Positions 26,759 to 34,827 of a DNA stretch of 64,000 bases are shown in pieces (the first letter of the stretch is position 1; each line of letters begins with the position of its first letter). The DNA lies in assembly GCA_025360105.1 (NCBI GenBank), contig JANYCT010000057.1, positions 1 to 64,000 on the forward strand, in the 5' to 3' direction. Source of the DNA: Actinomycetes bacterium (lineage in GTDB: Bacteria; Actinomycetota; Acidimicrobiia; Acidimicrobiales; Ilumatobacteraceae). The notes below the pieces were generated by a model that was not told the origin of the DNA, searched no databases, and was given only the letters and a program-made list of their open reading frames with translations. The position numbers and the translations under genes were made by a program.

Positions 26759-26830
26759 GGCGAGTCGTTGCATCTGCATCTACTGCGAAACGCCCCGCAA
26801 AAGATTTTCCGGAATTTGTCGAAAGATTTC

Positions 26831-26857
26831 TCAAGGTTCGAAACGACGTGCCGATCA
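26831..26857 (+). promoter_or_regulatory. sigma-28/WhiG-like promoter for the pilin gene
   Basis: TCAA (26831-26834), 15 bases, GCCGATCA (26850-26857). It points at the pilin gene, leaving a leader of about 73 bases. It is back to back with the promoter at 26732-26758. Confidence 0.62.
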
Positions 26858-26935
26858 CTTCTTTGCACCGGGCGAGCGAAGGTTTCTCTCGGTGGGTTTC
26901 GTGGGACAGATCAACTGCGGGAGGAACGCACCATC

Positions 26936-27322
26936 ATGGAAAACCACATCGAAGTAGAAGAGACCAGCAGCAAGAAGAACAAGGGATTCACCCTCGTCGA
27001 ATTGCTGATCGTGATCGTGATTCTCGGAATCCTGGCCACCGTTACGGTGTTCGCGGTTCGTGGTATCACCGACAAGGGCCAAACCAGCGCCTGCGCCGCC
27101 GACAAGAAGACACTCGAAGTCGCCGCTGAGACGTACTTCGCCCAGTACGGCGGCACCGCCATCCCGGTCACCGGCGGCACGCTGCCGACCGGCGCAACCT
27201 GGACCCTCGGCGCCACCCCTGACGCAACACTCGTGAACGCAGGCTTCCTGCGTGCAGTGTCGGGTAAGTACACCACCAGCGCTGACGGCAAGACCCTCTC
27301 GCCAATTGCACCCTGCACCTGA
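26936..27322 (+). CDS. type IV pilin
   Basis: A 128-residue type IV pilin, the subunit of the pilus fibre. A 17-residue basic leader ends KKNKG, followed by FTLVELLIVIVILGILATV: cleavage after Gly17, Phe as first mature residue and the needed Glu at position 5. The globular part is small, with two cysteines far apart (SACAADKKTLEVAAETYF near the start and the final PCT) that could form the usual C-terminal loop. The ATG at 26936 is read from GGGAGG about 11 bases upstream. It has its own sigma-28-like promoter and a strong terminator, so it is a one-gene unit, as expected for an abundant product. Confidence 0.92.
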   Translation: MENHIEVEETSSKKNKGFTLVELLIVIVILGILATVTVFAVRGITDKGQTSACAADKKTLEVAAETYFAQYGGTAIPVTGGTLPTGATWTLGATPDATLVNAGFLRAVSGKYTTSADGKTLSPIAPCT

Positions 27323-27352
27323 TCCCAACCAGATCAGACTGAACAACTGAAT

Positions 27353-27379
27353 GAGCCGGGCCTTCGGGCCCGGCTCTTT
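27353..27379 (+). terminator. rho-independent terminator of the pilin gene
   Basis: A perfect 10-bp stem (GAGCCGGGCC with GGCCCGGCTC) closed by a TTCG tetraloop and followed by TTT. It ends 34 bp before the next start codon. Confidence 0.85.
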
Positions 27380-27413
27380 CGCGTCCGGGCACATTCGCGT
27401 TCGGGTCGAGCGG

Positions 27414-28583
27414 ATGCACCAGAATGACGCAGTGACTGAGCAGGCAGTGTCGGAGCATCCCGCGACCGCACCATGGCGAACGGTGCTTGCGAGGATCACA
27501 CGGCTTCGGTATGTAGTGCTGTCAATGGTGGCACTCGCCGCCGGAATCGTCGGTGGAGGCCGCGGCGACTGGAATGTGTTCGTCGACGCGGGCCGCGACA
27601 TGCTCGGCGCCGGCGGACTCAGCGTGTTCGTGCGGCACCCCGACGTGCAGACCGGCCCGCTCAGCCTGCTGCTTGCGAGGGTCCTGTCGATCACACCGCG
27701 CAATGGTTTCGTTGCCTGCGCAGTGTTGTGCGCCGTGCTCGGCTTGGTGGCCGTTCGGTGTGTGGAATTGGCGCGTCATCCCGACCGCGACCACGATCCG
27801 CAGGGCAGCGAACTCACCACCTTGATCGGCGGCATTGTGGTGGTGTTCTGGTGGGCGAAACTCGGCGGGTACGGCCATCTCGACGACGCGCTGGTGCTCG
27901 CTGCAGCCGCGGGTGCATTGCTCAGCGTTCGCCGAAGTCGCACGGTCGTCGGGGCTGTATTGCTCGGTCTCGCCATCGCGACCAAACCGTGGGCGGTGAT
28001 CCTGGTACCGCTCACGATGGGCGGCATCGGTCCGCTTCGCCAACGCCTTCGTTCACCCATTATTGCTGTCTGCATCGGGGCGTTGCTGTGGTTGCCGTTC
28101 CTCGTCGCTGAGCCCAAGACGCTGCAGTCCATGCGACCCACGGTGAACATCGCTCCTGACTCGGTGCTGCAACTTTTCGGCGTCACGAATGATTCGATTC
28201 CCCAGTGGTTACGGACCGCACAGCTACTCGGCGCCTTGCTACTGGCCACGCTCGTGATGTGGCGTGGCCGGCCAGGCGGAGTGATCCTCGTTGCCATCGC
28301 CTGTCGGATGATGACCGACCCGGGAACGTGGAGCTATTACACCGCTGGGTTCATGCTCGGTGCGCTGGCGTGGGACCTCTACGAGACCCGGTCGTTGATG
28401 CCCAGAACCACGCTGGTGGCGGCCGTGCTGCTGCTCCCCCCATGGATCGTGCACTCGGCGGATGTGCGCGCGGTGATGCGCCTCACCGCTTGTCTCGGAG
28501 CGATCGCCCTCGTCACCTTGAGCAGACCCGCCCCCGTCGCCGTCGCCAAGCCCGCCGAGTCGGTGTCGGTGACGGTGACGTGA
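27414..28583 (+). CDS. polytopic membrane protein, GT-C/GT87-like glycosyltransferase candidate
   Basis: A 389-residue membrane protein with about ten transmembrane segments and a short acidic N-terminus. The first extracytoplasmic loop holds DWNVFVDAGRDMLGAGGL and the second a Gly-His-Leu-Asp cluster (GGYGHLDDALVLAAAAGALL); the later WAVILVPL and MTDPGTWSYYTAGF also fit GT-C-fold glycosyltransferases that use polyprenyl-linked sugars. I infer this class; no substrate can be given. ATG 27414 lies after the pilin terminator, so it needs its own promoter. It could serve pilin or envelope glycosylation given its place. Confidence 0.6.
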   Translation: MHQNDAVTEQAVSEHPATAPWRTVLARITRLRYVVLSMVALAAGIVGGGRGDWNVFVDAGRDMLGAGGLSVFVRHPDVQTGPLSLLLARVLSITPRNGFVACAVLCAVLGLVAVRCVELARHPDRDHDPQGSELTTLIGGIVVVFWWAKLGGYGHLDDALVLAAAAGALLSVRRSRTVVGAVLLGLAIATKPWAVILVPLTMGGIGPLRQRLRSPIIAVCIGALLWLPFLVAEPKTLQSMRPTVNIAPDSVLQLFGVTNDSIPQWLRTAQLLGALLLATLVMWRGRPGGVILVAIACRMMTDPGTWSYYTAGFMLGALAWDLYETRSLMPRTTLVAAVLLLPPWIVHSADVRAVMRLTACLGAIALVTLSRPAPVAVAKPAESVSVTVT

Positions 28584-28990
28584 CTACCCGAGCACGCTGT
28601 TGGTCGTAGCGTGCACGGGCCGCAGGCGTGAGAAGTGACCGAGGTTGATCACATGACCCGTGAGCGGACAGTCAACCGTGACGGGATCTGCATCGTGGTC
28701 AGGACCACCCTCGCATGCCTCGATGATCGTGGCCACGATCGGTCCCACCATCGGCGCGTTCTTGAACTGGTTGCCACTCGTGCCTATGGCCATGTAGTAG
28801 CCGCCGAGATCGCTGCAGTCGTAGATCGGAACCCAGTCGCTGCACACGTCGTACAACACCGCGATACCAGTGGGTCCCACGACAACTTCACCGAATCGGG
28901 CGTGGAGTAGTTGAACCGGATAATCGCACCGTGGCGTTCGTTCGTGTCGAATTCGCGCATGCGATCATTCTCAGCGAGGTCCGGGCCCAC
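28584..28990 (-). pseudogene. 3' remnant of an FAD-dependent oxidoreductase
   Basis: The minus strand carries only the C-terminal part of a DAO-type FAD oxidoreductase, in two frames. One frame reads REFDTNERHGAIIRFNYSTP and then SVKLSWDP; the other continues VGPTGIAVLYDVCSDWVPIY, DCSDLGGYYMAIGTSGNQFK and GHVINLGHFSRLRPV. A shift at about 28880 joins them. The N-terminal FAD-binding GXGXXG domain is absent; the upstream sequence has stops in all useful frames before the DUF429 gene. Clear decay. Confidence 0.75.
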
Positions 28991-29035
28991 AGGCCAGAGT
29001 CGAAGTGCCCGAGATGTGTACCGAGCCGGCGATTG

Positions 29036-29755
29036 TCAGCGCACCAGTTCCATCCGCAGGCCGTTGGTGTCCCAGGTTGGATCGAGGGGCAGCCGGCTGA
29101 TCGCGCGTCCCATCGCTCGTCGAGCGGTCCACAGCAACGCTCCGGCCTGCATCACATGGACCTGACCGGCACCGGGGGGCGGTGCCGCCAGCACGATGTC
29201 TTCGATACCGGGCAGCTTGTTACGGATCAGAGCCATTCGCTCAAGCACACCGTCTTGATGGAACGGCGATGTCTTCAGCGGGCGGTCCTCGTTCAGCAGA
29301 TAGAAGCACAGATCAGGATTCGCCGAGAAGAAGTTGCGCTGATGGAAGGGTTGAAAGGTGGTCTCGGCCTCGCGGAGCCAGCGGAACCTGCGGAAATCGT
29401 CGCTCGTGAGCCACGGCTCAAGCTCGCGTGCTTTGGCCTTGCTCGTCGCGTGCAGCGCGGCGCGCGACGGAATGGGACGGACCCCGACGAGTCGCGGCCA
29501 GCCGATGACCTCGCGCGCGTCAATATCGCACGAGCGATACCGACCCTCGGGCTCGTCGTTGAAAGCGAGGGGAATGTTGATTGCGGCCGCGTCGAATGCT
29601 GGGCGGAAGTCCACCACATCCTGCAGGCTGCGCGTGACCATGGCTTCCTCAACCACGACGGTGACGCCAGCGAGGCGCGCGGGCACAATCAGCCAGCCAC
29701 CCGGGCACGGCGTGATGCCGGCGAGGAACTTATAGGGAAGCCCTTTGGCAGCCAT
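29036..29755 (-). CDS. DUF429 domain protein (predicted nuclease)
   Basis: A 239-residue protein of the DUF429 family, an RNase H-like fold predicted to be a nuclease. Visible marks: an early strand with Gly-rich turn (GITPCPGGWLIV), the acidic AINIPLAFNDEPEGRYRSCD region (the family usually has DIPLG here), RPIPSRAAL, FFSANPDLCFYLLNEDRPLKTSPFHQDG with its ExCF-like block, and a final DTNGLRMELV. Activity has not been shown for the family as far as I know. Ribosome site not obvious. Lies between the decayed oxidoreductase and pilT. Confidence 0.75.
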   Translation of the reverse strand: MAAKGLPYKFLAGITPCPGGWLIVPARLAGVTVVVEEAMVTRSLQDVVDFRPAFDAAAINIPLAFNDEPEGRYRSCDIDAREVIGWPRLVGVRPIPSRAALHATSKAKARELEPWLTSDDFRRFRWLREAETTFQPFHQRNFFSANPDLCFYLLNEDRPLKTSPFHQDGVLERMALIRNKLPGIEDIVLAAPPPGAGQVHVMQAGALLWTARRAMGRAISRLPLDPTWDTNGLRMELVR

Positions 29756-29796
29756 GGCGAACGTCTTGTCTCTGTCTGTGTTTCTGGCTCAGCGGC

Positions 29797-30957
29797 TCAG
29801 TTGGCCGAGCTCGAGACGAACTCAGCATTTCCCGTGGAGGCAGACTGGCCGGAATCGACCGTGTCCTGAGCCTGCTGCGCAGCTCGCGCTGTTGCGGCAT
29901 GCGCCATGATTTCTTTCGGGTAGGCGCTGATCTCGCACGCCGTCTCCATGGTGATGAGGCCCGACGCCACGAGTCGAGCAAGGTCCATCTCGATGGTCTG
30001 CATTCCCTCGCGCTGGCCGGTGGAGATCACGTTGCGGAGTTGGCGGCTCTTGCCTTCACGAACGAGGTTGCGAACCGCCTCGGTGCCGAGCAAAACCTCG
30101 TAGGCAGCCACACGACCGCCGCCGTCGACCGGCAACAGACGCTGACTGATGACACCCTGCAACGCACTCGCAAGTTGAATTTGGATTTGATCCCGGCGTT
30201 CCCCAGGGAAGACGTCGACGATACGATCGAGCGCCTGCGAGGCGTCGTTGGTGTGCAACGTGGCGAACACGAGGTGACCGGTCTCGGCGAGCGACAACGT
30301 GATCGAGATGCTGTCGAGGTCGCGCATTTCGCCCAGGAGGATCACATCGGGGTCTTCACGCAGTGCGCTGCGTAGACCATCGGTGAAACTGTTCACATCA
30401 GTGCCGACCTCGCGTTGGTTGACCAGCGCCATCTTGTGGTTGTGCACGTATTCCACGGGATCCTCGATGGTGAGAATGTGGCATGGCCGCTCTTCGTTGA
30501 TGCGGTCGATCATCGCCGCGAGAGTGGTGCTCTTGCCGGAACCCGTGGGCCCCACGACCAACACGAGCCCGTAGGGCTTGTTGAGCAACTCGGTCGCGGC
30601 CCAGGGTGCACCTAGTTCTTCGAGTGAACGCACTCGGAACGGCACGACGCGCAAGGCGAGCGAGAGATTGCCGCGCTGGCGGAATGCATTGGCGCGGAAG
30701 CGACCAATGTCGCGCATGCCGAACGAGAAGTCGACTTGATGGTTATCGTGCAACTCCTCGCGTTTGCGATCGTCGAGCAGCGACATGACGATGCGCTCGA
30801 TGGTCTCGGCATCAAGCACTTCGACGCCTTCGAAGGTGACGAGCACGCCGTCGCGACGCGCGGTGGCCGCGCGCCCTACAGCAAGATGCAAGTCGCTGGC
30901 GCCGGCAGCCACAGTTGCCTGGAGCAACGTGATGAGCGCGGGGTCTGGCTGGATCAT
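29797..30957 (-). CDS. pilT: type IV pilus retraction ATPase PilT
   Basis: A 386-residue secretion ATPase that drives pilus retraction. Shown by Walker A (VVGPTGSGKSTTLAAMIDR), the Asp box (HILTIEDPVEYVHNHK), Walker B (DPDVILLGEMRD), the His box (LVFATLHTNDASQALDRIVD) and the PilT-specific AVRNLVREGKSRQLRNVIST segment; EIMAHAATARA lies in the C-terminal helix. A poorly conserved tail rich in Ser and Gln follows. ATG 30957 has GGAGG at seven bases. Divergent from the prepilin peptidase with a 50-bp gap; I see no sigma-28-like site for it. Confidence 0.93.
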   Translation of the reverse strand: MIQPDPALITLLQATVAAGASDLHLAVGRAATARRDGVLVTFEGVEVLDAETIERIVMSLLDDRKREELHDNHQVDFSFGMRDIGRFRANAFRQRGNLSLALRVVPFRVRSLEELGAPWAATELLNKPYGLVLVVGPTGSGKSTTLAAMIDRINEERPCHILTIEDPVEYVHNHKMALVNQREVGTDVNSFTDGLRSALREDPDVILLGEMRDLDSISITLSLAETGHLVFATLHTNDASQALDRIVDVFPGERRDQIQIQLASALQGVISQRLLPVDGGGRVAAYEVLLGTEAVRNLVREGKSRQLRNVISTGQREGMQTIEMDLARLVASGLITMETACEISAYPKEIMAHAATARAAQQAQDTVDSGQSASTGNAEFVSSSAN

Positions 30958-31007
30958 GTGACTAACCTCCGTTGAGGGGCCGCCCACCGCGGCCATCGAA
31001 AGGACTC

Positions 31008-31772
31008 ATGGTAATTACATTTACGGCGATCTTCGGACTGCTGATCGGATCGTTCCTCACCGTCGTTGTCGACCGGGTGCCGCGTGGGGCGTCGATTGTT
31101 TCGCCCGGATCCGCATGCGGGGCCTGCGGGCTCGAACTCGGCCCGCTCGACCTCGTACCCGTGCTGAGCTGGTTGGCCCTTCGCGGCAAATGCCGCCGGT
31201 GCAGAACCTCGATCGGCATCGAGCCACTGGTGCTTGAACTGACCACGTCGACGCTGTTCGTCCTGCTCGCGATGAAGTTCCATCTCAGCTGGGAACTCGG
31301 CGCGTACTGCACGCTGGCGGCCGGTCTCGTTGCATTGAGCTGGATCGATCTCAAGACGAAGCGATTGCCCCGCGAGATCATCTATGTCACCGCAGTCATC
31401 GGCGTACCACTGTTGTGTGTTGCCGCTCTGGTTCGTCACGAACCAAAACGCATCTGGATGATGTTGCTCGGCGCCGCGATTGCGCTTGCGTTCATGGCTC
31501 TGGTGTACGTGGCGAGCAGGGGTGGCATGGGCGATGGCGATGTGCGTCTGTCGCCGTTGCTCGGCGCCTACCTCGGATGGTTGAATCCCGGCTTTGTGGC
31601 GGTAGGCCTGTTCCTCGGTTTCACGCTCGGCGCAGTGGTGGGCATTGTACTGATGCTCATCGGTCGCGCCGGCCGTAAGACCGCCGTACCGTTTGGGCCA
31701 TTCCTGGCCGCCGGCACGATGGCTGCGATCTGGGTCGGCCAACCGGCAATCGATCTCATTCTGCATCGCTGA
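31008..31772 (+). CDS. pilD: prepilin peptidase (leader peptidase PilD)
   Basis: A 254-residue integral membrane aspartyl protease that cuts the pilin leader after Gly and methylates the new N-terminus. The N-terminal GSFLTVVVDRVPRG and two CXXC pairs (SACGACG and GKCRRC) form the methylation/zinc part; the catalytic aspartates lie in LSWIDLKTKRLP and GGMGDGDVRLSPLLGAYLGW. Seven or eight membrane segments. ATG 31008 follows AAAGGA closely. Convergent with pilC. Confidence 0.92.
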   Translation: MVITFTAIFGLLIGSFLTVVVDRVPRGASIVSPGSACGACGLELGPLDLVPVLSWLALRGKCRRCRTSIGIEPLVLELTTSTLFVLLAMKFHLSWELGAYCTLAAGLVALSWIDLKTKRLPREIIYVTAVIGVPLLCVAALVRHEPKRIWMMLLGAAIALAFMALVYVASRGGMGDGDVRLSPLLGAYLGWLNPGFVAVGLFLGFTLGAVVGIVLMLIGRAGRKTAVPFGPFLAAGTMAAIWVGQPAIDLILHR

Positions 31773-31782
31773 TCACCACCTG

Positions 31783-32994
31783 CTACGTCGTTGACTTCAC
31801 GCTGTTGAGCACTCCGTACATGGCCGACACGAGAGCAACGGCAACGAAGCCCACGAGCAGACCAACGAAAATGATCATGATCGGTTCGAACATCGTGGTG
31901 AACTTCTTGATGCGGCTCTCCAGTTCACGGTCGAAGTACATGCTGGCCACTTCGAGTTGATCATCGAGCGTTCCCGTTTCTTCGCCCACCTTGAACATCT
32001 GCTTGGCTGCGCCGGGGAACAGACCGGTGTCGGCCAATGGCCGCGCAAAGCCACCGCCTTCGAGCATGATCTCTTGCGCTTCTTCGAGGCGGGCGCGATA
32101 CACGGTGTTGCTCGTTGCCTCCGTGGTCGTCTTGAGTCCTTCCGGCAGGGGAACGCCGGCACGGATCATCGCGCCGAGAATGCGGCAGAAACGCTCGAGG
32201 ATGGCGTAGTCGACGATGCCCTTGACCACAGGGATCTTCAGGACCAACTTGTCCTTGGCCAAGCGACCCTTGGCGGTCCGGGTGAGCCAGAGCATCGACC
32301 CGATCACGACCATCAAGAAGCTGAACGGGATGTACCAAAGATCGGTGAACAGTGATGCGACGAACAACAGCGCCCGAGTGGGGAAGGGCAACTCGGCGTG
32401 CAGTTCTGCGAACAATGGCTTGAACTTCGGGAGCACATAGCCGGCAAGAATCGCGACCGTGAAGATGGCCAGCACCATGACGACGGCCGGGTACGACAGC
32501 GCCGAGACCACCTTGGAACGGGTTTCGACTTCGCGCTCGAGATACCCACCCAGGCTGTCGAGTGTTTCATCGAGGCGACCCGTCAACTCGGCGGACTCGA
32601 GAATGCCGAGGTAGTAGTTGGGGAACGCCTCGGGGTGGAGGCGGGCAGCCGCAGACAACGTGCCACCGTTGCGGAGTCGCTCCACCATGTTGCTCAGCGT
32701 GCGCCGCAACGCGACGTCTTCGGTCTCGTCGCCGATGGTTTCGAGCGCCTCGGTGATCGGGATACCGGCCTTCACGAAGACCGCAAGCTGACGAGTGAAA
32801 TGCATCAGCTCTTTCTTCTTGACCTTTTCCTTGGTGAGCTCGAAGCTCATCGAACCGCGGTGCTCCTCGAGCTTGGTGGGGAACAGGTTCTGCCCGAGCA
32901 GGATCTGGCGCGCATCACCGATGGTGTCGGCCTTCGTAATTCCTTCAACTGAGCTGCCGGCGGTGTCAATAGCGGCATACGCGAACTTGGGCAT
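31783..32994 (-). CDS. pilC: type IV pilus inner-membrane platform protein PilC (GspF family)
   Basis: A 403-residue platform protein of the GspF/PilC family. Two T2SSF repeats are visible: FTRQLAVFVKAGIPITEALE (about 66) with GGTLSAAARLHPEAFPNYYL, and ERFCRILGAMIRAGVPLPEGLK (about 270) with GGGFARPLADTGLFPGAAKQMF then KVGEETGTLDDQLEVAS. Three membrane segments. The N-terminus MPKFAYAAIDTAG is standard. ATG 32994 follows AGGAG and lies 11 bp after pilB, so pilB and pilC are co-transcribed. Confidence 0.94.
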   Translation of the reverse strand: MPKFAYAAIDTAGSSVEGITKADTIGDARQILLGQNLFPTKLEEHRGSMSFELTKEKVKKKELMHFTRQLAVFVKAGIPITEALETIGDETEDVALRRTLSNMVERLRNGGTLSAAARLHPEAFPNYYLGILESAELTGRLDETLDSLGGYLEREVETRSKVVSALSYPAVVMVLAIFTVAILAGYVLPKFKPLFAELHAELPFPTRALLFVASLFTDLWYIPFSFLMVVIGSMLWLTRTAKGRLAKDKLVLKIPVVKGIVDYAILERFCRILGAMIRAGVPLPEGLKTTTEATSNTVYRARLEEAQEIMLEGGGFARPLADTGLFPGAAKQMFKVGEETGTLDDQLEVASMYFDRELESRIKKFTTMFEPIMIIFVGLLVGFVAVALVSAMYGVLNSVKSTT

Positions 32995-33005
32995 TGTGGT
33001 ATCTC

Positions 33006-34778
33006 CTAGTTGGCAAACAGGGTGCGAACGACTTCAGGGATGGTGGTCACGTCGGATTCGACGAGGGCCATGGCCTCGCGCAACATGGTGCGCATTCCTT
33101 GCGCGACAGCGAGTCGCCGCAACTCTTCTGTGGTGGCCCAACCGACGATGAGACGGCGCAGTTCCGGGGTGATGCGCAGCAGCTCATACACGCCGATACG
33201 GTCGCGATAGCCGGTGCCGGCGCAGTAGTTGCAACCGGCGCCATGGAAGAATTGAGTCTTGTCGCTGCCACCGCTGTGCTGACGGAAGACCGCGACCTCG
33301 TCGGCACCAGGTGTGTAGGGCTCCTTACACGAGTCGCAGATACGGCGCAGCAGACGTTGACCAATGACGCCCACCACCGACGACGCGATGAGGAATGCCT
33401 CGATGCCCATGTCGAGGAACCGGTGCAGTGCGGCAACGCTGTCCGTGCCGTGCAACGAGCTGAGTACGAAGTGACCGGTGAGCGCGCTCTGGATCGCGAT
33501 TCGCGCCGTGTCAGCATCGCGGATCTCGCCCACGAGGATCACATCGGGGTCCTGACGAAGGATGGCCTTGAGTCCGGTGGCGAATGTGAGGCCGGCCTGA
33601 TCGTTGGTCTGGATCTGGTTGATACCCGGGAACACATACTCCACCGGGTCCTCGACGGTGGTCACGTTCTTGCCGCTCGAATTGATCTCCTGCAGCGTGG
33701 CGTACAGCGTGGTGGTTTTGCCCGCGCCCGTAGGCCCCGCACAGATGACCATGCCGAACGGCGCGTGCACCATTTTGGAATACTGGATGTAGGTGTCGCG
33801 GGGGAAGCCGAGCTCGTGCAGGCCGATCATCGAACGGCCCTTGTCGAGGATTCGCATAACGATCTTCTCGCCGAAGACCGTTGCGACACTGGCAACACGG
33901 ACGTCGACATCCTTGCCATCAATCGACGTGGAGAACTGACCGTCCTGCGGGCGACGTCGCTCGACAATGTTCATACCGCTCATGATCTTGAGCCGGCTCA
34001 CGAGCGCACCATGCACACCGATGGGGATGTTGAAGACCTCGACCAGATTGCCGTCGATTCGGAAGCGAATGCGAAGACGATCGTCGAGTGGCTCGACGTG
34101 AATGTCGCTGGCTCGGTCGCGCATGGCTTGACCGACGATGCGGTTCACAAGCTGGATGATCGGAGCCTGATCGTCGAGGTTGACCTCCCCGGCCAGTTGC
34201 AGCATGCGCTGTTGATCATCGGGGATCTCAAACGACTTGACCAGGCGGTCGACGTCGGCGTCGGCGCGCAAGATGCTGTCGATGAACGTCCGTACCGTTG
34301 CAGGGTCACCGACGAACCAACGCACCGGCCGGTTGGCGGCTGCCTCAATCGCTTCCCGACGATACGGTGACGGATCGGCCGCCAACAGGACGAGGGTGTC
34401 GCCATCAAGCGCAACAGGGATCACCTGATGAGCACGGATCAGAACTTCAGGAAGCAAGTTGACGACCTCGACGTCGAGTTCGACGCCTTTGGTATCTGCC
34501 GCCGGGAGTCCGAGCACCTGGCCAACCGCAAGTGCGATTTCCTGACGTCCTGCCGCGAAACGGGCCAACGCGATATCGCCGAACTGCAGCAGGTCGCCAT
34601 TGGCCATCTGCAGGGTACTTGCGAGCTGCTCAGGGGTGAGCTGACCGCTCTCGACGAGGATCTGGCCGACCTGGAGACACTCCGCGGCGCTCAGGCCGAC
34701 CTCGACTACTTTTGAATCGCTGGGTTCGACCGTCGGCGGAGCGCCGGCTTCTTTGGTTGGTTTGGAAAACAGTGCCAT
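33006..34778 (-). CDS. pilB: type IV pilus assembly ATPase PilB
   Basis: A 590-residue extension ATPase. N-terminal MshEN-type repeats (residues 25-170: GQILVESGQLTPEQLASTL; ALAVGQVLGLPAADTKGVEL) bind c-di-GMP in some relatives. The ATPase core has IQLVNRIVGQAMRDRASDIH, Walker A (CAGPTGAGKTTTLY), Asp box (VTTVEDPVEYVFPGINQIQT), Walker B (DPDVILVGEIRD), the His box, and the four-cysteine zinc site (CDSC and CNYC). It lies between the large coiled-coil gene (49 bp before) and pilC (11 bp after). No clear own promoter, so it depends on the promoter at 36158. Confidence 0.95.
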   Translation of the reverse strand: MALFSKPTKEAGAPPTVEPSDSKVVEVGLSAAECLQVGQILVESGQLTPEQLASTLQMANGDLLQFGDIALARFAAGRQEIALAVGQVLGLPAADTKGVELDVEVVNLLPEVLIRAHQVIPVALDGDTLVLLAADPSPYRREAIEAAANRPVRWFVGDPATVRTFIDSILRADADVDRLVKSFEIPDDQQRMLQLAGEVNLDDQAPIIQLVNRIVGQAMRDRASDIHVEPLDDRLRIRFRIDGNLVEVFNIPIGVHGALVSRLKIMSGMNIVERRRPQDGQFSTSIDGKDVDVRVASVATVFGEKIVMRILDKGRSMIGLHELGFPRDTYIQYSKMVHAPFGMVICAGPTGAGKTTTLYATLQEINSSGKNVTTVEDPVEYVFPGINQIQTNDQAGLTFATGLKAILRQDPDVILVGEIRDADTARIAIQSALTGHFVLSSLHGTDSVAALHRFLDMGIEAFLIASSVVGVIGQRLLRRICDSCKEPYTPGADEVAVFRQHSGGSDKTQFFHGAGCNYCAGTGYRDRIGVYELLRITPELRRLIVGWATTEELRRLAVAQGMRTMLREAMALVESDVTTIPEVVRTLFAN

Positions 34779-34827
34779 CAGTGGGTCTCTTCAATTGGAT
34801 CAACGAGGGATGAATGCTTCGGTTCGG

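Noticed and set aside
26660-26935. c-di-GMP riboswitch in the pilin leader
   Set aside because: The conserved GEMM core elements are not found; only promoter-like boxes and an A-rich stretch are present.
32994-34370. A 458-residue open frame on the plus strand
   Set aside because: Antisense to pilB; no domain pattern and shadow-type composition.
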